Assembly (NCBI GenBank): GCA_002441095.1
Contig: DJVG01000007.1
Coordinates: 4,875-16,776, forward strand
Direction of reading: 5' to 3'
Source: Elusimicrobia bacterium UBA6262
GTDB lineage: Bacteria > CAYTYR01 > UBA6262
Length of the DNA: 11,902 nt
Shown here: positions 6,147 to 11,902 of the stretch, piece after piece
Layout of the letters: each line of letters begins with the position of its first letter
Numbering within the stretch: position 1 is the stretch's first letter
Program-made: the position numbers and the translations under genes
Notes under the pieces: generated by a model
The model's input: the letters and a program-made list of their open reading frames with translations, nothing else
Databases searched by the model: none
What the model was told of the DNA's origin: nothing

Positions 6147-6449
6147 CTAGTGGATCATCCGGCTGCGATCATCAGGTGTAACCATGGGCTTTATTTCGCC
6201 GAATTTCTGCTCATACTTCTTAATATTCTCCGTCAGTGCATCCAGGAACCGCCTGATATGAGCCGGGGAGGAAATCACCCTGGCCCTGACCTTAGCTTTG
6301 GGCTGCTGCGGCTGGACAAAAATGAAATCCAGCACAAATTCAGTCTCATTATGAGTGATCAAAGCCAGGTTGCTATAAGCACCCTGGGCAGTTTGGTCGT
6401 CTAATTCTACCTGCAGCTGGTTTTCAACCGGTTTTTTTTCTTCAACCAT
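6147..6449 (-). CDS. DUF3467 family protein
   Basis: This 100-residue protein matches the DUF3467 family, small cytosolic proteins of unknown function. Visible hallmarks are YSNLALITHNETEFVLDFIF, the following QPQQPKAKVRARVISSP and the C-terminal helix PAHIRRFLDALTENIKKYEQ. There is no signal peptide, membrane segment or cysteine. The start ATG (6447-6449) has a strong AAAGGGGG ribosome-binding site about 10 nt upstream. Repeat arrays on both sides separate it from the ABC gene and the secreted-protein gene, so context gives little clue to its job. Family assignment is from memory of the pattern. Confidence 0.85.
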   Translation of the reverse strand: MVEEKKPVENQLQVELDDQTAQGAYSNLALITHNETEFVLDFIFVQPQQPKAKVRARVISSPAHIRRFLDALTENIKKYEQKFGEIKPMVTPDDRSRMIH

Positions 6450-6483
6450 TATAGTATACCCCCTTTTTTATGAAAAATCAAAT

Positions 6484-6572
6484 CCTAAATTCGAATTTCG
6501 AAATTCTAAACAAATTCTAATTTTGATCATTCGATATTGTTTAGAATTTAGAGTTTAGTATTTCGAATTTGT
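6484..6572. repeat. Inverted array of AATTC/TCTAAAC words that reaches into the ATPase gene
   Basis: AAATTCTAAACAA (6501-6513) and TTGTTTAGAATTT (6537-6549) are a perfect 13-bp inverted repeat. Related words (AAATTCGAATTTCG, GAGTTTAGTATTTCG) extend to both sides. The array crosses the 3' end of the double ATPase gene: its last codons and TAA stop (6555-6557) lie within the words. Composition is strongly A+T-rich compared with nearby genes. Confidence 0.78.
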
Positions 6573-8264
6573 CTTCATGAAGCATTCCCTGAATTCGGCC
6601 ACGGAAAGCACGGTCTTGCCTAATTGCTGAGCTAAGAGCGTAACTGGCGGCAGAGCCAACTGGCAGGCCTGTAACTTATCAGCCTGGGTGAATATTTCCC
6701 TGGTCGGTCCATCTAATACTATCTGTCCTTTGTCCATGATCACGACCCGCCGGGCATACTCAGCAGCGATCCACATACAATGGGTGACCATGATAATAGT
6801 GTGTCCTGCCTGGTTTAATTTATTGACCAATTCCATCAGCCGGCGTAATTCCTGGTAGTCCAAACCGGTAGTCGGCTCATCAAAAACCAGGATATCCGGA
6901 CGGTTAGCCAGTACTGCCGCTACTGCTACCTGCTGCCGCTGCCCTTTGGTCAAAGTAAACGGATCCTGCTTTTCCAGGCCAGTCAATCCTACTACTGCTA
7001 ATGTTTCCTGGACCCTCTGTTGCACCTCAGTTTCCGGCACTTTATTAAAACGCAGGCCAAACGCTACATCATCATACACTGTTTCCATGATTATTTGATG
7101 GTCCGGGTTCTGGAAAACATAGCCAACTTCAGCACTGAAAGTAGCAGGATGATCCTCCTTCGTGTCCCGGCCGTTGATCCGTACTATCCCCTGTCCTGGC
7201 AGTAGTAAACCGTTCAGCTGTTTGAGCAGGGTAGTCTTACCGCTGCCGTTCTGTCCCAGAATAGCGACAAATTCACCCTTCTTGACCGATAGATTTATGC
7301 CGCTTAAGGCCGGGATACCACCATAGCTGTAACTGACCTTTTCCAGTTCAACCACCACCGGGCCATACTCCCGCTGATCATGCTGAACGAAACTTTTATA
7401 TCTATCCTCGGCACAATTATACTTTTGTTGTTTTAAATATCCTAATCCTTCTGCCAGGGTTAATGGCCTTTCACGCTCAGGCACATCGGCAAACACTTCA
7501 CTGACTTGTAATGGTTTAATGCCCAGCTGCTCTACGGCCTGGTTCTGGCAAAGGACTTCCCTGGCCGGGCCAGAGGTAATTACTTCCCCTCCCTTTAAGA
7601 TGATGACCCGGTCGCAGGCAAGAATTTGTTCAGTTTCATGCTCCACGAGCAGTAAGGTCATATTCCTTTTCTGCTGCAGGATCCGGATCAGGGAAAGTAT
7701 TTCTTTTTTGCCGGCTGGATCCAGGTCAGTAGTTGGTTCATCCAGATACAGGACCGCTGGTTCCAGCGCTAAGATCGCGGCAATGGCTAAACGCTGCTTT
7801 TCCCCGCCAGAAAGGTTTGCCGGTTCTTTTTTCTCCTGTCCGGATAAACCAACCAGGTTGAGATAATCATGGACCCGCTTTTTAATAATATCTACCGGCA
7901 GGCATAGATTTTCCGGGCCAAAGGCCACCTCCAGTTCCACGCTGGTAGTAAATAATTGCGTCTCAAAATCCTGGAATACCACTCCGACCGTGGCAGCCAA
8001 ATCCCGCGGCTCTAATTTAGCTGTGTCTTGGCCGTCGATCAAAGCCCTGCCTGATAAAATACCAGGCACAAAATGAGGAATAATGCCGTTGAGTAACAAA
8101 CCCAGCGTAGACTTGCCGGCTCCGGTCGGCCCCATAATACCGATGACTTCACCAGCTCTGGCTTTAAAAGAAATTTTTTTTAAGGCTGGCGCCAGGGAGC
8201 GGCGATACGCAAAGGAAGCTTGCTCAAGGTTGATAATTGCCTGTTCTTTCTGGGTGTGCTTCAT
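6555..8264 (-). CDS. Double ATPase subunit of an ECF-type (cobalt/vitamin) transporter
   Basis: Two ABC ATPase domains are fused in one 569-residue chain. Energy-coupling factor (ECF) transporters use such ATPases with a membrane T subunit and a substrate-binding S subunit to import vitamins or Co/Ni. Domain 1 has Walker A GPTGAGKST (45-53), Q98, signature LSGGEKQR (151-158), Walker B with E176 and His209. Domain 2 has Walker A GQNGSGKTT (337-345), Q385, a variant signature LTKGQRQQ (438-445), Walker B with E463 and His495. VFQDFETQLF and VFQNPDHQII are typical ECF Q-loop segments. Both sites look competent. No T or S partner is in the window, so the substrate is unknown. The start overlaps the previous gene by ATGA. 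The last residues (about KTNSKY) are read from a spacer repeat. Confidence 0.9.
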   Translation of the reverse strand: MKHTQKEQAIINLEQASFAYRRSLAPALKKISFKARAGEVIGIMGPTGAGKSTLGLLLNGIIPHFVPGILSGRALIDGQDTAKLEPRDLAATVGVVFQDFETQLFTTSVELEVAFGPENLCLPVDIIKKRVHDYLNLVGLSGQEKKEPANLSGGEKQRLAIAAILALEPAVLYLDEPTTDLDPAGKKEILSLIRILQQKRNMTLLLVEHETEQILACDRVIILKGGEVITSGPAREVLCQNQAVEQLGIKPLQVSEVFADVPERERPLTLAEGLGYLKQQKYNCAEDRYKSFVQHDQREYGPVVVELEKVSYSYGGIPALSGINLSVKKGEFVAILGQNGSGKTTLLKQLNGLLLPGQGIVRINGRDTKEDHPATFSAEVGYVFQNPDHQIIMETVYDDVAFGLRFNKVPETEVQQRVQETLAVVGLTGLEKQDPFTLTKGQRQQVAVAAVLANRPDILVFDEPTTGLDYQELRRLMELVNKLNQAGHTIIMVTHCMWIAAEYARRVVIMDKGQIVLDGPTREIFTQADKLQACQLALPPVTLLAQQLGKTVLSVAEFRECFMKTNSKY

Positions 8265-9280
8265 TGGAGTTTCCAGTTGTCTCCCACGGGAAACAGGATC
8301 CTGAAAATTTCAAATTCTCCCACGGGATAGAATTTGATGGTATAAGCAGTAGCTGGCCAGGGTAAATCCCTGACCACATTATATAACCGCTTGGCACTGA
8401 CTTGAACGTAGGTGTTTCCAGACCCATCTGTGTTAATGTCTTCTCCCTGATACGATGGAGAGATTGGCCGATCATCCAGGGTAACTTTAGCCCGGCCTCG
8501 TTGCGCCAAAATACTGACATTGGAAGAAAAGAACCGGAACGCTATAGATGATTCCCCGGCACTACCTTCATAGAAGTAGCTTTTTTGCCTGGCGGTCCAT
8601 ACCCCGTTCAAATAAATTACCCCGGCGACAGGAATATTGCCGGCCTGCGTAAAGGCAAAAGGAACATAGGCGTGCATATCAGCACTGTTGCCGATCTTGC
8701 CCTTTTCCGCGCCGCACAGGATATCCGGCTCAAGAATAGCCGCAATACCCCGTTCTTGTTTGACCTGGTTTTCCAGGTCAGCGGCTACTTGCAAGGGATC
8801 AATAGGCTCACTATATTTCTTCTCAATAAACCCTAGTTTATCAACCTGTACCAGTTCATACCTGCTCAAACCAGCCCAGATCAGGTGATCGCTATCCACG
8901 ATGACCGGGAATTTTATCCGCTTGGCGGCGATAGTCTTGCGCAATTTAGCCAGTGAAAAAAATTCCCTTTCAGCCGGGACATGAATTCCTACTATTTCCA
9001 CATTAAGACGGTTATATTGCCTGTACCAATTATTCAATGACGGGATCAGCTGGTTTTCATCATCATTATTAAAATCAAAAAAAGCGATAAGTATTTTCTT
9101 GCCTTGCAGGTCAGGCCAGGAAAAGGCATTCGTATTGACAAATATGGCCTGGCTCAAAAACGGCAACCCCCCGGCCGTCTTGGGCAAAGGGTTAGCTGGC
9201 TGTGTACCCGGCGGGCCAACATTAACAGCCCAGCCACAACCAGTAAAAAAAAGTAGCGTAAACAATAATAACTTTTTCAT
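8261..9280 (-). CDS. Thioredoxin-fold lipoprotein with DipZ-like C-terminal domain, lacking CxxC
   Basis: The 339-residue product begins MKKLLLFTLLFFTGCGW. This looks like a lipoprotein signal with Cys15 as the lipidation site, although the -3 residue is Phe. Residues about 45-165 follow the thioredoxin-like fold of DipZ-type proteins (GKKILIAFFDFN, LIPSLNNWYRQY, VEIVGIHVPAE, KFPVIVDSDHLIWAG). Where the family has CxxC there is NDDE (72-75 by alignment), and the usual Trp-Pro before the last strands reads RYEL. The only other cysteine is C189, so disulfide chemistry is unlikely. Residues about 220-325 (NGVWTA, SSIAFRFFSSN, RPISPSYQGEDI, KRLYNVV) match the C-terminal domain found after thioredoxin in DipZ-like proteins. 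The start has AAAAGGG 8 nt upstream and lies 12 bp after wecB. Confidence 0.8.
   Translation of the reverse strand: MKKLLLFTLLFFTGCGWAVNVGPPGTQPANPLPKTAGGLPFLSQAIFVNTNAFSWPDLQGKKILIAFFDFNNDDENQLIPSLNNWYRQYNRLNVEIVGIHVPAEREFFSLAKLRKTIAAKRIKFPVIVDSDHLIWAGLSRYELVQVDKLGFIEKKYSEPIDPLQVAADLENQVKQERGIAAILEPDILCGAEKGKIGNSADMHAYVPFAFTQAGNIPVAGVIYLNGVWTARQKSYFYEGSAGESSIAFRFFSSNVSILAQRGRAKVTLDDRPISPSYQGEDINTDGSGNTYVQVSAKRLYNVVRDLPWPATAYTIKFYPVGEFEIFRILFPVGDNWKLQ
8280..8327 (-). repeat. 12-bp direct repeat at the 3' end of the lipoprotein gene
   Basis: TCTCCCACGGGA occurs at 8280-8291 and 8316-8327, exactly 36 bp apart and in frame. In the protein this gives two similar segments, FYPVGEFEI and LFPVGDNW. 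It looks like a partial 12-codon duplication that lengthened the C-terminus beyond the point where related domains normally end. Confidence 0.6.
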
Positions 9281-9745
9281 CCAGGGACCCTTTTAGTTAT
9301 TTTTAAAATATTGAAGGATAGCTTTGGCGATCCGTTCGCTGGCCCGGCCATCCCCGTAAGGATTTACGGCATTGGCCATTTTCTGGTAGGCAGGTTTAGA
9401 AGAGAGCAACCTGGATATTTCATAGTATACAGCCTTAGTATCGGTGCCAATTACTTTTGCTGTCCCGGCTTTCACTGCTTCCGGCCGTTCTGTTACCTGA
9501 CGCAACACCAGTACTGGTTTGCCCAGGGACGGAGCCTCTTCCTGCAAACCACCGGAATCAGTCACGACCAGGTATGATTTTTGCATAACATGTACAAAAT
9601 CAAGATAATCCAGCGGCGCGCAGATTAAAATATTCGGCCGGCCGTGCAAACCGGCGCAAACAATATTCTTGACCTGCGGATTGAGATGTACCGGGTAGAT
9701 TATCTGCACATCAGGGTTGCGGCTGGCGATCCTGGCCAGGGCAGT

Positions 9746-9748
9746 TCA
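9746..9748 (-). other. In-frame TGA at a family cysteine position in wecB
   Basis: The codon order on the minus strand is ...AAT ATC TGA ACT GCC CTG..., giving NI-stop-TAL. E. coli WecB reads EICHAL here, so the TGA sits on the Cys. Frame is unchanged across it and family similarity continues on both sides. One base (TGC or TGT to TGA) explains it. UGA is an ordinary stop elsewhere in this window, at 8261 and 10429. Confidence 0.85.
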
Positions 9749-10326
9749 GATATTTTTTAACGGAGCGCCCCAATTCTCCCGCCGGTGTATGGTCACCAGG
9801 ATGATCTTTTTCCGCGCATCAAGGGATTTAAGCTGTTTATTCTGGTCTTTGTAGGGAGCTTTTAGGGCCATTAACAGCGCGTCGATCACGGTATTGCCGG
9901 TGATGTAAATATTTTTATCGGGGATCCCTTCTCTCTTCAGGTTTCGGGCGCTCCAGCGGGTCGGCACAAAGTAAAGATCAGCCAGTACATCAGCTAGGCG
10001 CCGGTTTATTTCTTCCGGGAAGGGATTGAATTTGTCAAAAGAACGCAGACCGGCTTCAACATGCCCCACTGGTATCTTTTCATAAAACGCGGCCAGTGCC
10101 GCCACCAGGGTAGTTGTTGTATCGCCATGCACCAAGACTATATCCGGTTTTTCTTTTTTAAAGATCTCTTCCAGTTTCAGTAATCCATTAGTCGTGATCT
10201 GATACAGGCTTTGGGCCTTTTGCATGATATCCAGGTCATAGTCGCATTTAATGCGGAAAATTTTCAATACCTGGTCCAGCATTTGCCGGTGTTGTGCCGT
10301 GACACAAACTTTTACGTTAAATTTAC

Positions 10327-10360
10327 GAGTTTTCCTGCCTGCCGTCAGGCAGGGAGTTTT
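10327..10360 (-). repeat. Palindromic mini-insertion with 7-bp direct repeats inside wecB
   Basis: On the minus strand two copies of AAAACTC flank the 20-nt core CCTGCCTGACGGCAGGCAGG (10334-10353), an 8-bp stem with an ACGG loop. Core plus one direct repeat is 27 bp, nine codons. Removing it gives HQLKTRKFNVKVC, which matches the length of other WecB proteins in this N-terminal region. The pattern fits insertion of a small palindrome with target duplication. It adds roughly residues 26-34 without shifting the frame. Confidence 0.8.
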
Positions 10361-10428
10361 GAGTTGATGAATGACCGGGACCATCTTAATTGCTTCAGGC
10401 CTGGTACCAAACACGGCAATGACTTTGA

Positions 10429-11469
10429 TCACTTAGTCACTCCTTTATAAATGGTCAACAATATGGCAAAAATACCCAGTATACCGCTCAAGACATAGCT
10501 TAATAACACTATTTCGCGCTGGGTCCATCCCTTACCCAGAAGCCGGTGATGCAAATGCTGCCGATCAGAAGCAAACATAGGAACCTTACTATGCCAGCGC
10601 CGCCAGACAGTCAGGCTGATATCGATCAGCGGCAGTCCCAAGGCCAGCATCGGGATGAACAAGGCAATGACCGCGGTGGTTTTTAAGGTACCTATAGTCG
10701 TGATCACGGCCAGCATATACCCCAGGAACATACTGCCAGTATCTCCCATAAATATTTTGGCCGGGAAAAAATTGTAGCGCAGAAAACCAAGGCAGGACCC
10801 AGCCAGGGCAGCCGAAAGGATAGCGGCAAGTTTCAGGTTCTGCACTACCAGGATTTTTTGGCTGCCCCACATCAGCACTGATATTGCCAGGAAGGTGAAA
10901 GAGGAAATTGCGACAATACCGCAGGCTAATCCATCCAAGCCATCACTGAAATTTACGCTATTAATAAACAACAAAAACCAGGATACTGTCACCAGTTGGG
11001 TGATCAAGATAGATTTAAAAGGCAAAAAATCAAAAAAAGGCAAAGCAAAGCCGCTGATCTTGATCCCGTAGTTGATCAAGACCAGGACCACCAGAATTTG
11101 CCCGAACAGTTTCGCTATGGCCGGCAAACCATACTTATCATCTATGGTACCAATAATGAGCAGGATAGCCCCACCGACCAGGATACCGATTATTTGGGAG
11201 CTCATCGAGAATCTTGAGGTAGCAAAACTGGCCAAGCGCCGGAAATACGGGAATATAAGCCAGCATAAAAGCACCGCCAAAGTAAAAGCGATAAACATTC
11301 CTAAGCCGCCCCAGCGGGGGATAGGAGTTTTGTGTATTTTCCTGTCCTCGGGTTGGTCCATTACCTTCAGCCGGGTAGCCAGGCGGATAATATAAGGCGT
11401 GATCAGCCAGCTCAAGGCCAGAGCCATGAAAAAAACCGCATAGATGATCGAACCCATTTTCCAAGTCAA
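10429..11469 (-). CDS. Undecaprenyl-phosphate sugar-1-phosphate transferase (WecA/TagO/MraY family)
   Basis: This 346-residue integral membrane enzyme moves a sugar-1-phosphate from a UDP-sugar to undecaprenyl phosphate, starting a surface glycan. Around ten hydrophobic segments are visible. Family motifs are KTPIPRWGGLGM (47-58), the Asp pair IDDKYGL (109-115), NFSDGLDG (173-180), IFMGDTGS (239-246) and the C-terminal HLHHRLL (305-311). The HLHHRLL motif and the adjacent wecB favour a WecA/TagO role with GlcNAc-type sugars over the peptidoglycan enzyme MraY. The listed start is TTG (11467-11469) with AGAGG 8 nt upstream. An ATG four codons later (11455-11457) is a fair alternative. Its stop overlaps the wecB start (GTGA), so the two are translationally coupled. 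Confidence 0.9.
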   Translation of the reverse strand: MTWKMGSIIYAVFFMALALSWLITPYIIRLATRLKVMDQPEDRKIHKTPIPRWGGLGMFIAFTLAVLLCWLIFPYFRRLASFATSRFSMSSQIIGILVGGAILLIIGTIDDKYGLPAIAKLFGQILVVLVLINYGIKISGFALPFFDFLPFKSILITQLVTVSWFLLFINSVNFSDGLDGLACGIVAISSFTFLAISVLMWGSQKILVVQNLKLAAILSAALAGSCLGFLRYNFFPAKIFMGDTGSMFLGYMLAVITTIGTLKTTAVIALFIPMLALGLPLIDISLTVWRRWHSKVPMFASDRQHLHHRLLGKGWTQREIVLLSYVLSGILGIFAILLTIYKGVTK

Positions 11470-11490
11470 TTTAAAAACCTCTCAACACAG

Positions 11491-11583
11491 TTGCGAGTTA
11501 CGAGTTAGCGAGTTACGAGTCTAGGATAAATTCTTTATTAAATAAATATCAAAACTCGCAACCCGGAACTCGAAACCCGGAAC
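11491..11583. repeat. Inverted array of GAGTT words after glyA
   Basis: The left arm (11491-11520) is made of GCGAGTTACGAGTTA-type words. The right arm (11551-11583) contains their complements, AACTCGCAACCCGGAACTCG and onward. They are separated by about 30 bp of A+T-rich sequence. The words resemble those in the rplK-rplA spacer but not those in the other spacers. Lying directly after the glyA stop, the array could act as a 3' hairpin. Confidence 0.75.
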
Positions 11584-11902
11584 TTATTTTAGTCTTTCCT
11601 GATAGATCGGGAATTTCAGGCATAGTTGTTTCACTTCAGCCTTGATCTTAGATAGTGCATCATTATTATCATGGACTGCCAGGGCCTGGTTGATCCATTT
11701 GGCGATCTGGACCATTTCCTTTTCTTTCATACCCCGGGCGGTAATAGATGGCGTACCCACCCTGATACCGCTGGCGACAAAAGGTTTTTCCGGGTCATAA
11801 GGAATAGTATTCTTATTGACGGTAATACCAGCTTTATCCAATGCTTCCTGGGCTATCTTGCCGGTCATCTTTTTAGCCCGCAGGTCGACCAGCATCAGAT
11901 GG
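11584..11902 (-). CDS. glyA: Serine hydroxymethyltransferase, C-terminal fragment (partial)
   Basis: GlyA is the PLP enzyme that converts serine and tetrahydrofolate to glycine and methylene-tetrahydrofolate. Only the last 106 codons are in the window; the gene continues beyond 11902. Visible family signatures are HLMLVDLRAKKMTGK, GITVNKNTIPYDPEKP and the near-diagnostic SGIRVGTPSITARGM, followed by the usual C-terminal helix to ERLK and TAA. The catalytic Lys and most of the PLP site lie outside the window. A repeat array separates it from the next gene, so shared transcription with the transferase is uncertain. Confidence 0.95.
   Translation of the reverse strand, partial: HLMLVDLRAKKMTGKIAQEALDKAGITVNKNTIPYDPEKPFVASGIRVGTPSITARGMKEKEMVQIAKWINQALAVHDNNDALSKIKAEVKQLCLKFPIYQERLK

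Larger units (their letters stand above)
9293..10432 (-). pseudogene. wecB: UDP-N-acetylglucosamine 2-epimerase interrupted by an in-frame TGA
   Basis: WecB interconverts UDP-GlcNAc and UDP-ManNAc for surface glycans. The frame runs 380 codons from GTG (10430-10432) to TAA and is broken only by TGA at 9746-9748 (codon 229). The N part (228 codons) has FGTRPEAIKM, VHGDTTTTL with D104, GHVEAGLRS with E126, PEEINRR with E140 and VTIHRREN with H216. The C part has IIYPVHLNPQV, TDSGGLQEEAPSLGKPVLVL and ERPEAVKAGT. All expected catalytic residues are present, but termination at TGA would remove the C-terminal UDP-binding domain. The codon is Cys in E. coli WecB. Residues about 26-34 come from a hairpin insertion. 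The start overlaps the transferase stop by GTGA. It may be a recent nonsense allele, a sequencing error or recoding. Confidence 0.85.

Noticed and set aside
6450..6480. Promoter with TTGATT, 17 bp and TATACT just before the DUF3467 start
   Set aside because: It would start transcription at about the ATG, conflicting with the strong AAAGGGGG ribosome-binding site. A/T-rich spacers give such matches by chance.
9700..9760. Programmed frameshift in wecB at the run of A before the TGA
   Set aside because: Both parts of wecB are in the same frame, and similarity resumes directly after the TGA, so no frame change is needed.
10327..10360. Insertion sequence in wecB
   Set aside because: The insert is only 27 bp and has no transposase; it is too small for an IS, and no transposase gene occurs in the window.
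8261..10431. Genome-wide reassignment of UGA as a sense codon to explain the wecB TGA
   Set aside because: TGA is the stop of the transferase gene (10429-10431) and of the lipoprotein gene (8261-8263), each overlapping the next start. Readthrough would extend these proteins into the following genes.
11491..11583. CRISPR array
   Set aside because: Repeats are short, imperfect and inverted, without regular unique spacers, and no cas gene is present.

Overview
The window is a chromosomal segment of a bacterium with about half G+C. All protein genes lie on the minus strand, so they are read here from high to low coordinates. The low-coordinate half is the conserved secE-nusG-rplK-rplA-rplJ-rplL-rpoB block. 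The other half is less conserved: the end of glyA, a WecA/MraY-type sugar-phosphate transferase, wecB, a thioredoxin-fold lipoprotein, a double ECF-type ATPase, a DUF3467 protein and a secreted beta-rich (probably outer membrane) protein. A lipoprotein signal, an outer-membrane-like protein and a surface-glycan pair point to a diderm. The repeat-laden spacers and unusual gene neighbourhood fit an uncultured candidate phylum of the Omnitrophota or Margulisbacteria kind. That placement is a guess from gene style, not a result.

Layout in transcription order: glyA 3' end (11902-11584); repeat spacer; WecA-like transferase overlapping wecB by GTGA; wecB (10432-9293) interrupted by one in-frame TGA and carrying a 27-bp in-frame hairpin insertion; thioredoxin-fold lipoprotein overlapping the double ATPase by ATGA; repeat spacer; DUF3467; repeat spacer; secreted protein; repeat spacer with a strong promoter; secE, nusG, rplK and rplA ending near a weak terminator; a second strong promoter with a structured leader and terminator-like hairpin; rplJ and rplL; a stem-loop spacer; rpoB (first 512 codons). 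No stretch over 300 bases lacks a gene. The longest spacer, 2618-2863, is the rplJ leader and promoter.

The translation and transcription block appears to be two transcription units. Each is driven by a TTGACA promoter with a 17-bp spacer and the same A-tract upstream motif. The rplJ leader ends in a rho-independent-terminator-like hairpin about 20 nt before rplJ, which suggests L10-type attenuation. The rplL-rpoB spacer holds two mutually exclusive stem-loops, in the place where E. coli has its partial attenuator and RNase III site.

The main oddities are these. (1) Most spacers contain an inverted array of short imperfect words, and the word differs between spacers. (2) A palindromic mini-element with direct repeats sits in wecB, and a related core lies in the rplK-rplA spacer. 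(3) The TGA in wecB falls on a codon that is Cys in E. coli WecB. (4) The thioredoxin-fold lipoprotein has lost its CxxC and cis-proline. (5) The ECF ATPase has no transmembrane or substrate-binding partner in the window. No CRISPR array, transposase, tRNA or rRNA was seen.
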